Assembly (NCBI GenBank): GCA_020047755.1
Contig: JAIFNL010000280.1
Location: forward strand, 1-36,417
Source of the DNA: Bacteroidota bacterium
GTDB taxonomy: Bacteria; Bacteroidota; Bacteroidia; Bacteroidales; JAIFNL01
Length of the DNA stretch: 36,417 bases
Direction of reading: 5' to 3'
In this document: in pieces, positions 7,925 to 15,723 of the stretch
Position numbering within the stretch: the first letter of the stretch is position 1
Layout: the number at the start of each line of letters is the position of its first letter
Program-made: the position numbers and the translations under genes
Notes under the pieces: generated by a model
Told to the model about the DNA's origin: nothing
What the model saw: the letters and a program-made list of their open reading frames with translations, nothing else
Database searches by the model: none

Positions 7925-7975
7925 TTTCAGTATTGTCCAAAAAAAATAGAAAAAATAGTTAGAGAAAAAGTTCAT
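7913..7975 (-). CDS. Aromatic-rich leader peptide of the pheA operon (20 residues)
   Basis: An ATG at 7975 opens a 20-codon frame, MNFFSNYFFYFFWTILKNRD, ending at TGA (7915-7913). Residues 3-13 hold 6 Phe, 2 Tyr and 1 Trp in 11 positions. The last Phe codon ends 15 bases before the antiterminator arm, so a ribosome stalled there would leave the arm exposed; one at the stop would mask it. The following genes make Phe and Tyr. Poly-T DNA gives Phe codons by chance in AT-rich genomes, so the composition alone is weak evidence. The fit with the two alternative RNA structures is what supports it. Promoter-like boxes lie at 8003-7996 and 8082-8075. Confidence 0.78.
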   Translation of the reverse strand: MNFFSNYFFYFFWTILKNRD

Positions 7976-7995
7976 ATATTAATTTTGCTTTTATT

Positions 7996-8003
7996 CAAAA
8001 ATA
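7996..8003 (-). promoter_or_regulatory. Putative -7 box for the leader and pheA operon (proximal)
   Basis: TATTTTTG on the minus strand matches TAnnTTTG and would start transcription about 10-15 bases before the leader ATG. No clear TTG/TTTG is present at the upstream position. An alternative exact match, TACGTTTG, lies at 8082-8075, so the start site is unsettled. Confidence 0.35.
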
Positions 8004-8074
8004 AATTTCTAATTATTAGTAAAAAAGAATTACATATTAGAAATATAGATGCTTTAAAAATTAAAATCTGAAAG

Positions 8075-8082
8075 CAAACGTA
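8075..8082 (-). promoter_or_regulatory. Putative -7 box for the leader and pheA operon (distal)
   Basis: TACGTTTG on the minus strand is an exact TAnnTTTG match 65 bases after the receptor-gene stop codon and about 100 bases before the leader ATG. It has no well-spaced -33 partner. Confidence 0.35.
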
Positions 8083-8146
8083 CAAATAAAGTTTCAATTT
8101 ATAAAATAAAATGAAGAGAAATTTTAATATTTAACAATTTCTTTAC

Positions 8147-10099
8147 TTATTTGATTTCTTCTTCTTTTATCGAAAATACCATAACCCTCTCAAAATCACC
8201 ATATTCGTTGCGTTTCGGGATATAACTTTCAAGCATTTTATAAATATTTTCGCCATGCGTATAAATGCGTTTACCACTTCTACGAATGCCTTTTGAGAAA
8301 TCGTCGAAACTTTCCATAAAAGTCTTCAATTCTTTTTCAGAAGGAATAACAATACTTACATTTGAGTGAATCATATCGTAAGATTCTAACTCAAACAGCT
8401 CTGCAAAATAATCGTTTACATAAGTTATATTTCCTTCAAAATCAAGCTCATAAACGCCAATATAATCATTAATTTGGTCGAGCTGGTTTTGTAATTCTCT
8501 CAGTTTTCTGTGCGATTCTTCTTGCGTTGCTTGAAGTTCTTCAAGATTTTGCCGCATTTCTTCTTCTTGCTGAATAAGTTGCTCGCCTTGCATTTTCGAT
8601 TCTTCGAGCAAACGGGCTGTTCGCGTGTTAATTTTAACGCTCGAAATGGTTGTAGCGATGCTTTCTGCTACTTTTTCAGTAAATTCGATGAGGTATTTTT
8701 CAAATTTATAGAACGATGCAATTTCGACCACGCCATATACATTGTCGTTTACCATAAGTGGCACGATAAGCAAATATCGCGGGTTTGCTTTTCCTAATCC
8801 TGAGGTTACGTGCAAATAAGAATCGGGAATTTCGGTCATGTAAATGGTATGTTTTTCGACGTAACAAGTACCAATAAGCCCTTCGCCATAACGAATAATT
8901 CTATCAGCAAATTTGCGACGATCGTAAGCGTAAGAAGCCGTCATGTGCAATTCAATGTCTTTGGCATTGTAGCTATTTTCGTTTTCGATAATAAAAACTC
9001 CTCCTTGATTTGCATTGAGATATTTTACCAGATTACTTATTATGTCGTAAGAGAGTTCGTTAATATTGTCGTTGTTTTTTCTTAAAATATCACCAAACAT
9101 AGCCAATCCACGCGTTCCCCAATTTCGTTGGTCGTCTTCTTTTTTTCTAATACTTTCATTTCTATTTGCATCTTTTAGGTTTGTGCGCATATCAATCAAA
9201 GCATTTCCCAAAATGTCGCTTTCACCAAGTGGCTCAAAATCAGTTTGAAAATTTCCCGTTCCTATTTCTTTGGCAAATTCAGATGTTCGTTTGAGAGCCA
9301 AAACATGTTCGTTTAGGGCTTCTGTCATTTCGCCGATTTCATCGTTGCGTTTATGCTCGTTGATGGGAGGCAAAATACCTTTCGACATATCTAAAAGAGT
9401 GAATTTTAGCCTATTAATTGGATTAACTATGCTTTTTATTGTAAGAAAAGCAATTGTAAATCCTAAAAGAATTACAAAAATGCGTGATATTTCTAAATCC
9501 TTCGACAAAGCATCAAAGGCTTCTATCATAGCAATATTACTTTCTTTAGATTTTTTTTGCGAATCTTTGAGCAACATACCAAGTTGCATCAAAATCTTAT
9601 CAGTCAGAATAATAACTTCTCCTTCTTCTTCAACCAACATCGAATTGGTCATCATTTTGGTATCATCATTATAATCTTCAAAGTTTTTCAAATCGTTCAT
9701 GATTTTTGTGTGAAAAACAAAAAGACTGTCCTCGATAAGTTTTGTAATTTGTGTGTATTTTTCAACCTCGGCAGGTTCCCATTTAGAGGAAAGCGTATCA
9801 AGTGCTTCTTTGACATCGTAATAATTTAAAGATAAATCTTTTAACTCTCGCTTGCCAGTTGTATTGTCGAGTTTATCAATCAAAACCCAGTTTTTGATTA
9901 ACATTTTAGAATTGTTAATCAACACATACAAGTTGTTTATATTATAAAACGAAGGTGCTGTTACGTTAATCAAATCTTCTGTTATTTTTTTATTTTTGCG
10001 TAATGTACTATATATCATTATGCCTGTAAGTAACACAAGTGATAAAATAATAACATAGCCTAAGGCTAATTTTTTTGCAAGAGTAATCTTCAATTTCAT
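8147..10099 (-). CDS. Membrane receptor with HAMP, GAF and PAS domains and no output domain
   Basis: A 650-residue protein with a membrane segment at about 12-32, an extracytoplasmic helical region (33-200) of four-helix-bundle sensor type, and a second membrane segment at about 205-225. A HAMP domain (226-280) and a second HAMP-like stretch (about 280-325) follow. Then come a GAF domain (about 345-500), a coiled coil with QQEEEMRQNLEELQATQEE near 520, and a PAS domain (about 555-645). The chain ends directly after PAS. There is no HisKA/HATPase, GGDEF, EAL or SpoIIE domain, and no frameshift is visible downstream. It must signal through a partner, or the PAS/GAF part may scaffold another protein. 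It follows the YfiR-like gene after 122 bases in the same direction. Confidence 0.82.
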   Translation of the reverse strand: MKLKITLAKKLALGYVIILSLVLLTGIMIYSTLRKNKKITEDLINVTAPSFYNINNLYVLINNSKMLIKNWVLIDKLDNTTGKRELKDLSLNYYDVKEALDTLSSKWEPAEVEKYTQITKLIEDSLFVFHTKIMNDLKNFEDYNDDTKMMTNSMLVEEEGEVIILTDKILMQLGMLLKDSQKKSKESNIAMIEAFDALSKDLEISRIFVILLGFTIAFLTIKSIVNPINRLKFTLLDMSKGILPPINEHKRNDEIGEMTEALNEHVLALKRTSEFAKEIGTGNFQTDFEPLGESDILGNALIDMRTNLKDANRNESIRKKEDDQRNWGTRGLAMFGDILRKNNDNINELSYDIISNLVKYLNANQGGVFIIENENSYNAKDIELHMTASYAYDRRKFADRIIRYGEGLIGTCYVEKHTIYMTEIPDSYLHVTSGLGKANPRYLLIVPLMVNDNVYGVVEIASFYKFEKYLIEFTEKVAESIATTISSVKINTRTARLLEESKMQGEQLIQQEEEMRQNLEELQATQEESHRKLRELQNQLDQINDYIGVYELDFEGNITYVNDYFAELFELESYDMIHSNVSIVIPSEKELKTFMESFDDFSKGIRRSGKRIYTHGENIYKMLESYIPKRNEYGDFERVMVFSIKEEEIK

Positions 10100-10221
10100 G
10101 CTTTTATTTTTTATTTATAGCTCTTCAAATATCAAAAAAATTATAACTAAATAATTTAGACTATCAATTTTATACTAAAAAAATAGAATATAATTTAGTC
10201 TTTTTTTCCGTAACACAAACA

Positions 10222-10755
10222 CTAATTAACGACTCGGCTAGCCATCTGATTACTAAGCGTATTGTTTACGTTCAAACTTCTATTTTCGGTTTCTTTCATA
10301 TTCAACTCAAACCCAATTTTTCCAGTTGCTGTTTGCACAAAATTGATGCAAGCACCATCGTTAATAAGTCCGTTTTTTTCTGTAATAATCAAAATGCTTT
10401 TGCCCTGAACAGCATTCATAACTTTTGGCAATAAATTGCTACTTGCTGTTGGAATATACAAAATATGACATTTTGTAATATGCTCAACCATAGGATATTC
10501 CCTTATTTCAATTTGTTGGTCGCCGCAAAGTTTAGCATTGAGCATTTTTTTCAGCTCAGGCGTTATTTTATCATCTCCAAGTACAGCAATAATAAAATTT
10601 CCGGTTTTGTATGATGTAGGCCAGTTGATATATTTTGTAAAATTATAAATCAACAAGGTCTTCAATTTGTTATTACTGCTTTCATCTTGCCCAATAACTC
10701 TGTGAAAACTAAGGAAAATGATAAAAAAAAGTATAACGTATTTAGTTTTTCTCAT
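10222..10755 (-). CDS. YfiR/DUF4154-family periplasmic protein
   Basis: About 177 residues from the ATG at 10755, which gives a standard signal peptide (MRKTKYVILFFIIFLSF, cleavage near IGQ). An earlier ATG at 10782 would add nine residues and weaken the signal. The mature part matches the YfiR family: LLIYNFTKYINWP after the signal, CHILYIP in the middle, and the late motifs ILIITEKNGLINDGACINF, then KIGFELN and the NNTLSNQMAS end. In Pseudomonas YfiR is a periplasmic redox-sensitive repressor of the membrane diguanylate cyclase YfiN. Here the gene precedes a HAMP-containing receptor without GGDEF, so a YfiR-receptor pair with a different output is an inference from synteny. Confidence 0.82.
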   Translation of the reverse strand: MRKTKYVILFFIIFLSFHRVIGQDESSNNKLKTLLIYNFTKYINWPTSYKTGNFIIAVLGDDKITPELKKMLNAKLCGDQQIEIREYPMVEHITKCHILYIPTASSNLLPKVMNAVQGKSILIITEKNGLINDGACINFVQTATGKIGFELNMKETENRSLNVNNTLSNQMASRVVN

Positions 10756-10913
10756 ATCAATTAAATTGCTTAAGCATGTCATTGACTATGCTCAAATGCC
10801 TGAATTTATAGAAATAAACTATTTCCTAAACTAAAATATACATCAAGAATTTCTTCTTAATTTTAGATAATTTCATCGTGTTTCTAAAATTATTTTTTTC
10901 AATAAAAAAATAG

Positions 10914-11120
10914 CTAAAGTTTGCTATCGATTGATTCCATTGTATTTTCGATTGCTGGAGGCAAATCTATGTTAAAATGGTACAATAAATAAAACGTTGC
11001 AAGAACAACAACTACCAAAAGTACTATTCTAATTAACGTTTTGACTACAAATTTTGTAATTAAATAAGCTAAAATTAAGCCTATTCCTACTATAACTATA
11101 TTATTGCTTAACATTTCCAT
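10914..11120 (-). CDS. Small hydrophobic membrane protein, function unknown
   Basis: A 68-residue protein with a hydrophobic stretch at about 8-25, a short positively charged turn (TKFVVKTLIR), a second hydrophobic segment at about 30-48, and an acidic C-terminal tail ending MESIDSKL. A two-helix hairpin membrane protein is likely. A -7-like box TATATTTG lies at 11196-11189, 69 bases or more before the ATG. I do not recognise the family. It stands alone between the YfiR-like gene (same strand) and mnmA (opposite strand). Confidence 0.6.
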   Translation of the reverse strand: MEMLSNNIVIVGIGLILAYLITKFVVKTLIRIVLLVVVVLATFYLLYHFNIDLPPAIENTMESIDSKL

Positions 11121-11188
11121 ATTTAACTTACTATAAATTAACTAATTAAATTACGTAAAATTGTTTTTTATGCTCAAAAACGAATTTT

Positions 11189-11196
11189 CAAATATA
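11189..11196 (-). promoter_or_regulatory. Putative -7 box for the small membrane protein gene
   Basis: TATATTTG on the minus strand fits TAnnTTTG. No TTG at acceptable spacing was found upstream. Confidence 0.35.
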
Positions 11197-11435
11197 CTAA
11201 AAAAATTGATAATATAAATAATATGCAAGTTAAAAAAATAAACTTAAAACAAAAAATGGATTCCTTTTGTTTTAAAGTTTAAGTGCCTAAAATAAAGAGA
11301 ATAAAAAAAGGACAAAAGTATCTAAAATATTGATTGATAAAACTTTAAATTTTAAAAACGATAAAAAATATAAATCATAAATTATATTTTTTGAAAAAAA
11401 TAGAAAAAAAAGTAGCTCGGATAGATAGAATTGAG

Positions 11436-11443
11436 TAATTTTG
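11436..11443 (+). promoter_or_regulatory. mnmA: Putative -7 box for mnmA
   Basis: TAATTTTG fits TAnnTTTG. It would start transcription near 11450, just before the upstream ORF at 11465 and about 65 bases before the mnmA ATG. The -33 element is not clear. Confidence 0.35.
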
Positions 11444-11464
11444 CGACATAAAAAAATCAAAATA

Positions 11465-11527
11465 ATGAAACTTTTCATTTTGTTAGAAGTTTACATAACC
11501 GAATATTTTCAAGAATGGCAAAAGTAG
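11465..11527 (+). CDS. Possible upstream ORF overlapping the mnmA start (20 residues)
   Basis: ATG at 11465 to TAG at 11525-11527 encodes [20 protein letters not shown] in a frame different from mnmA and overlaps the first 13 bases of mnmA. The stop-start overlap would allow translational coupling. Codons GAA (three), CAA (two) and AAA/AAG (two) are read by the very tRNAs (Glu, Gln, Lys) that MnmA thiolates, and five of these seven codons lie in the last eight sense codons. Such codons are common in this genome, so this may be chance. Confidence 0.3.
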   Translation: MKLFILLEVYITEYFQEWQK

Positions 11528-12708
11528 TAATTGGCTTATCTGGAGGCGTTGATTCAAGCGTGGCTGCCCACGTTCTAAAGCAAGAAGGGCACGAAGTAAT
11601 TGCGCTTTTTATGATTAATTGGCACGATAAAAGTGTAACATTATCAAGCAATTGCTCATGGAGCGATGATTTAATCTATGCCGAATTAGTTGCTCGACGG
11701 TTAAATATTCCCTTTCACACAGTCGATTTGAGCGAAGAATATAAAAAGCGCGTGGTTGATTATATGTTCTCGGAATATGAAAAAGGAAGGACTCCAAACC
11801 CCGATGTGCTTTGCAACCGAGAAGTAAAATTTGATGTTTTCATGGAAAAAGCTCTTGAACTTGGTGCCGAATTTGTTGCAACAGGGCATTATGCACGCAA
11901 AGAAACGATAGAAGTAAATGGTAAAAAAACGTATCGCTTGCTTGCTGGAACTGACCAAAACAAGGATCAATCATACTTTTTGTGCCAACTTTCGCAGTGG
12001 CAATTAGAAAAAGCCCTTTTTCCGATAGGCGATATTGTAAAGCCAGAAGTAAGGCGAATTGCTGCCGAGTTAAAATTGGCTTCTGCCGAAAAGAAAGATT
12101 CGCAAGGTATTTGTTTTGTAGGCAAAGTTGATTTACCAGTTTTTTTACAACAAAAACTAAAACCAAAAGAGGGAAATATTATTGAAATAGACAAAAATTA
12201 CTATTCTGAAAAAATTAATATTCAACTGAATAAGAAATTTTCGTCGTGCGAACTTAAAACGCTTACCGTTGATTATATTTATATGCCCAAAGATGGACAA
12301 ATAGTTGGTAAACATAATGGTGCTCACTATTTTACAATAGGTCAACGCAAAGGTTTAGGTGTGGGCGGAAAAGTTGAGCCGCTTTTTGTGATAGCTACTA
12401 ATGTAGAGCAAAATGTGGTTTATGTAGGTCAAGGTCAAGAACATAGCGGTCTTTACCGAACAGGTTTATTTATTGACCAAAGCGAGCTTCACTGGGTTCG
12501 TCCAGATTTTGAAATGAAAGAAGATGATAATCAAGAATTTATGGTACGTATTCGTTATCGGCAACCACTTCAAAAAGCCAAGCTTTTTAGAAAAAACGAA
12601 GGCATGTATATTTTATTTGAAGAACCACAACGTGGCATTGCAGCAGGGCAATTTGCTGCATGGTACAAAGAAGACGAACTTATAGGCTCAGGTGTAATCA
12701 ACAGCTAA
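11515..12708 (+). CDS. mnmA: tRNA-specific 2-thiouridylase MnmA
   Basis: A 397-residue ATP-pyrophosphatase that thiolates U34 of tRNA-Glu, -Gln and -Lys using sulfur relayed from a cysteine desulfurase. The PP-loop SGGVDSS is at 9-15. The catalytic cysteine pair is C100 (TPNPDVLCN) and C200 (DSQGICFVG). GHYAR (124-128), DQSYFLCQL (151-159) and [15 protein letters not shown] are the other family motifs. The C-terminal beta-barrel carries VRIRYRQ and ends with [11 protein letters not shown]. It is about 30 residues longer than the E. coli enzyme, mostly from an insert around residues 205-265. The start at [11 protein letters not shown] is fixed by the PP-loop position. Confidence 0.95.
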   Translation: MAKVVIGLSGGVDSSVAAHVLKQEGHEVIALFMINWHDKSVTLSSNCSWSDDLIYAELVARRLNIPFHTVDLSEEYKKRVVDYMFSEYEKGRTPNPDVLCNREVKFDVFMEKALELGAEFVATGHYARKETIEVNGKKTYRLLAGTDQNKDQSYFLCQLSQWQLEKALFPIGDIVKPEVRRIAAELKLASAEKKDSQGICFVGKVDLPVFLQQKLKPKEGNIIEIDKNYYSEKINIQLNKKFSSCELKTLTVDYIYMPKDGQIVGKHNGAHYFTIGQRKGLGVGGKVEPLFVIATNVEQNVVYVGQGQEHSGLYRTGLFIDQSELHWVRPDFEMKEDDNQEFMVRIRYRQPLQKAKLFRKNEGMYILFEEPQRGIAAGQFAAWYKEDELIGSGVINS

Positions 12709-12727
12709 TTATCTATTTTTCAAAAAA

Positions 12728-12783
12728 TTACTAGCACTTTTTTAAAATTTTAAAACTATAATTTTAAAAAATAAGCTGGTAAA
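12728..12783. terminator. AT-rich hairpin downstream of mnmA
   Basis: TTTTTTAAAATT (12738-12749) and AATTTTAAAAAA (12760-12771) form a perfect 12-bp stem with a 10-nt loop. The stem is extended outward by TTACTAGC against GCTGGTAA. It begins 20 bases after the mnmA stop codon. GC content is low, so termination strength is uncertain. Confidence 0.4.
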
Positions 12784-12942
12784 AATAGAAAATAAAATAA
12801 AAAAATTCTACTTTACAACAAAAAAAATAAACTTGTATAAAAAAAGCATGATTAATAAATTAAATAAGCTTTTTTATTCAAGAAAATCAAAATTATTAAA
12901 AGCTAAAACTTTCAAAATTAAGAATAATTTATTCACTCATTT

Positions 12943-14373
12943 ATGAAATTAGACGATTCAAAAACTAAAATTATTGCCACAATTGGTCCCAAATCGAGCG
13001 ACAAAGAAGTGCTACGAAAAATGTTTCTAGCAGGTGTAGATGTTTGCAGAATTAACCTTTCGCACGATGTGCACGAATCGCAAGCAACTAAAATTAAGAT
13101 AATTAGAGAACTTAATGCAGAGCTTGGTATCAATGTTGCAATACTTGCCGATTTACAAGGTCCCAAATTGAGAATAGGCGAAGTAAAAGACAACGAAGTT
13201 ATTTTAAATGATGGCGATATAGTCGAATTTGTTACAAAAGAATGTATTGGAACTGCAAAAAAATTATATCTTAGTTACGAAGACTTCCCAAAAGACGTAG
13301 CCAAAGGCGATGTTGTTTTAATCGACGATGGAAAATTGAAATTAGAAGTAACCGAAAGTAATGGAAAAGATTCGGTAAAAGCAAGAGTAATTTATGGAGG
13401 AAAACTTTCTTCAAAAAAAGGAGTTAATTTGCCAAATACGAAAATTTCACTTCCTAGCTTAACCGAAAAAGATATTGAAGATGCTAATTTTGCACTTGAG
13501 CATAATGTCGATTGGTTGGCTCTTTCGTTTGTGCGCCAAGCCAGCGATGTGATAGAGCTGAAACAGATGATTAAACGCAAAAAGAAAAATGTACGTGTAA
13601 TAGCAAAAATTGAAAAACCAGAGGCAATCAAAAACCTCGATGAAATAATCAGAGAGTCCGATGCGATTATGGTAGCACGTGGCGACTTGGGTGTAGAAAT
13701 TGATTTTCAAGAAGTTCCAATGCTTCAACGTGAAATAGTAGAGCGTTGTATTGATGCATCTCGCCCTGTAATTATTGCAACTCAAATGATGGAAAGCATG
13801 ATTACTAATTTTCGTCCTACACGTGCCGAAGCTAGTGATGTGGCAAATGCTGTTTTGGCAGGTGTTGATACTCTGATGCTTAGCGGAGAAACCTCGGTTG
13901 GGCGTTTTCCGGTAGAAGTAATTGAAAGCATGCACAAAATCATAGAACATACCGAAAAAACACGCTATCAATACAATAGAGGTTTGCCTCCAAAGCCTGG
14001 CGATGAGCGTTTTATTTCAGATTCAATCTGTTACAGTGCCTCAATTATGGCAGAACGCATTGGTGCTAAGGCAATTATAACTTTTACTGACAAAGGAAAA
14101 ACGGCTTACCGTATTTCGGGCTATCGCCCCAAAGCCGAAATTTTTGCTTTTACAAATCACCCTGAGTTAATTAGTTCAATGTCATTACTTTGGGGCGTTA
14201 GAGCTTTTTATTTTAATAATTTCAACCACATAGATGCTGCAATTGCAAATTCGATTGAAATACTAAAAGAGAAAGGCTTAGTGAAAGAAGGCGACATGGT
14301 TATTCATGTAAGTAGCACTCCTTTGAGCATAACAAGAACAACAAATATGCTAAAAATAACAAAGGTTGAATAA
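12943..14373 (+). CDS. pyk: Pyruvate kinase
   Basis: A 476-residue glycolytic enzyme transferring phosphate from phosphoenolpyruvate to ADP. KTKIIATIGPKS near the N-terminus, CRINLSHD (34-41) and LADLQGPKLR are the substrate-site strands. The B domain spans about 70-165. The signature VIAKIEKPEAIKNLDEI is followed by DAIMVARGDLGVE, holding the metal-binding Glu and the MARGDLG motif. RPVIIATQMMESM and PTRAEASDVANAVLAGVDTLMLSGETS follow. The C-terminal regulatory domain is complete (ends ITRTTNMLKITKVE). Length is normal. It is 234 bases after mnmA in the same direction and ends before a strong terminator. Allosteric effector specificity was not judged. Confidence 0.97.
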   Translation: MKLDDSKTKIIATIGPKSSDKEVLRKMFLAGVDVCRINLSHDVHESQATKIKIIRELNAELGINVAILADLQGPKLRIGEVKDNEVILNDGDIVEFVTKECIGTAKKLYLSYEDFPKDVAKGDVVLIDDGKLKLEVTESNGKDSVKARVIYGGKLSSKKGVNLPNTKISLPSLTEKDIEDANFALEHNVDWLALSFVRQASDVIELKQMIKRKKKNVRVIAKIEKPEAIKNLDEIIRESDAIMVARGDLGVEIDFQEVPMLQREIVERCIDASRPVIIATQMMESMITNFRPTRAEASDVANAVLAGVDTLMLSGETSVGRFPVEVIESMHKIIEHTEKTRYQYNRGLPPKPGDERFISDSICYSASIMAERIGAKAIITFTDKGKTAYRISGYRPKAEIFAFTNHPELISSMSLLWGVRAFYFNNFNHIDAAIANSIEILKEKGLVKEGDMVIHVSSTPLSITRTTNMLKITKVE

Positions 14374-14428
14374 AAAAAAATTAAGTAAACTGCACGTAAA
14401 TTTAGTGCTTCTAATTTTATTAAAAATG

Positions 14429-14463
14429 AAAGGTTGTATAAAACTATTTTTTATACAACCTTT
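14429..14463. terminator. Strong bidirectional terminator between pyk and the metal exporter gene
   Basis: AAAGGTTGTATAAAA (14429-14443) and TTTTATACAACCTTT (14449-14463) form a perfect 15-bp stem with a five-base loop CTATT. The stem is flanked by A- and T-rich sequence on both sides. The flanking genes converge, so it can serve both. Confidence 0.85.
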
Positions 14464-14480
14464 TAAATTTTCAAAATTTT

Positions 14481-14516
14481 AAATAGTATTTTTTTTGCAT
14501 TAAAATTATACTATTT
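14481..14516 (-). terminator. Second weak hairpin after the metal exporter gene
   Basis: AAATAGTA (14481-14488) pairs with TACTATTT (14509-14516), only two bases beyond the stop codon of the minus-strand gene. The 20-base loop is AT-rich and a T-tract is only partial, so this is a weak terminator candidate beside the stronger one. Confidence 0.35.
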
Positions 14517-14518
14517 TT

Positions 14519-15682
14519 CTAAAAAAAAGTAATACCTATATATCCTATCGCTAAAGCAAGAATTCCTTTTATCAATTTAGCTACAAGAAAACTCTTCTTC
14601 GATTCAGCCAAAAGAGGCAAAGCGCCATGCCCATCTTGCGAAATAGAGCTTGCCAAAAGAATGCTCAAAGGAATAGTTCCGGCAGCAAACATGCTTACAA
14701 AAATCATGTGAGGTCCCGATTCGGGAATAAATCCAATGAGAACAGCAGCTACGAGAATAACAAACAAATTATCTTGTACCCAACTACTTACATCGATAAA
14801 TTCCTCTACATAATGTACAAATAAAAGTGCCCCCAAAGTCCATAAAAATATTTTAAGAAAATGAACTTTAATTACATGTTTCCAAATATGATGTTCCAAA
14901 AAGTGTTCAGGAACAGTTGAAACAATAAAAAAAGCAAAAATAGCCAATAATCCAAACGAAAAAGTAATCCATTTTGGGTGTTCATGGTTATCATCAAACA
15001 AAACTGTTGCTTTTTCTTTATGAATATCAATAACTTCATGCTCATGCCCTTCGTGCTCGCTATGCGCGTCTGAATGCTGTTCAACATCGGTAGCATTTTC
15101 ATTATCAGAATGTTTGTGTGTTCCTCCATGCTCATCGGTAACTAAAAGGCTAAAAATAAAAAGCCCCAAAACAAACATCAAAACCGCTCGCAAAAAAGTA
15201 ATGTTTTTAAGTTGCTTCAAAATAATATCGGGCTGAAAAGGTTTACACTCTATATGTTTATCATGTAATTGAAAATGAGACTCTTGCGTTTCATCTAAGT
15301 TATTTTTGCGAATAAATAAATTCACAACAAGCCCCGAAGCAATTGCAATTGCAAACAAACCTAAGTTCAACCAAAGTGCAGTTTCGGGAAATAAAGTAAG
15401 CATGAGAAAAGCCTCGTCGCCAGTAGTTGCAATCAAAGCGGCAATCAAAGCACCAAAATTTACAATATTGTGAGTATAAAGCGAAACAACTGTGTAAGTA
15501 CCTAAACACCCAGGAGTTATACCCATAAAAGTAGCAAATAAAATTTGTAAAAATTTTGATTTTTGAAAAGGCTTGCTCCACGATCCATGCGATTGTGTGT
15601 TAATATATTCAATAATCAACATTACTACCAATACAAAGGCAGTAATCATTAGTGTTTGTTTAAAAATATCTACTATCCACAT
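14519..15682 (-). CDS. ArsP_2-type putative heavy-metal (manganese) exporter
   Basis: A 387-residue polytopic membrane protein with two related halves. The first half carries GITPGCLGTYTVVSLYTH (54-71) and ATTGDEAFLML (85-95); the second carries GFIPESGPHMIFVSMFAAGTIPLS. This pattern belongs to the putative 10-TM heavy-metal exporter family (ArsP_2), often annotated as a putative manganese transporter. The halves are joined by a long hydrophilic loop (about 185-245) rich in His, Asp and Glu, with about 15 histidines, probably a metal-binding segment. It is the last gene of the bat run, 41 bases after the ankyrin gene, and faces the pyk terminator. The transported ion is not established by sequence. 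Confidence 0.8.
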   Translation of the reverse strand: MWIVDIFKQTLMITAFVLVVMLIIEYINTQSHGSWSKPFQKSKFLQILFATFMGITPGCLGTYTVVSLYTHNIVNFGALIAALIATTGDEAFLMLTLFPETALWLNLGLFAIAIASGLVVNLFIRKNNLDETQESHFQLHDKHIECKPFQPDIILKQLKNITFLRAVLMFVLGLFIFSLLVTDEHGGTHKHSDNENATDVEQHSDAHSEHEGHEHEVIDIHKEKATVLFDDNHEHPKWITFSFGLLAIFAFFIVSTVPEHFLEHHIWKHVIKVHFLKIFLWTLGALLFVHYVEEFIDVSSWVQDNLFVILVAAVLIGFIPESGPHMIFVSMFAAGTIPLSILLASSISQDGHGALPLLAESKKSFLVAKLIKGILALAIGYIGITFF

Positions 15683-15723
15683 TATAATTAACTGTATATT
15701 TTATTAAAATTATCAATATTCTA

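Larger units (their letters stand above)
11121..11514. other. Divergent intergenic region between the small membrane protein gene and mnmA
   Basis: About 390 AT-rich bases. -7-like boxes face both ways: TATATTTG (11196-11189, minus) and TAATTTTG (11436-11443, plus). A 20-codon upstream ORF on the plus strand (11465-11527) overlaps the mnmA start. A minus-strand open frame at 11287-11478 is low-complexity Phe/Leu/Ile and is judged spurious. Confidence 0.45.

Noticed and set aside
8147-8200. Truncation of a histidine kinase as explanation for the missing output domain of the receptor
   Set aside because: The 171 bases after its stop contain no open frame resembling a kinase core; the next sequence is the pheA leader.
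11287-11478. 63-codon minus-strand open frame upstream of the small membrane protein gene
   Set aside because: Composition is almost only Phe, Leu, Ile, Ser and Lys, as expected from AT-rich noncoding DNA, with no recognisable signal or domain and no neighbour support.
12839-12877. Imperfect hairpin with AAAAAAGC and GCTTTTTT arms before pyk
   Set aside because: Arms differ in length and the loop is 19 bases; in such AT-rich sequence this is expected by chance and it lies just before a gene rather than after one.
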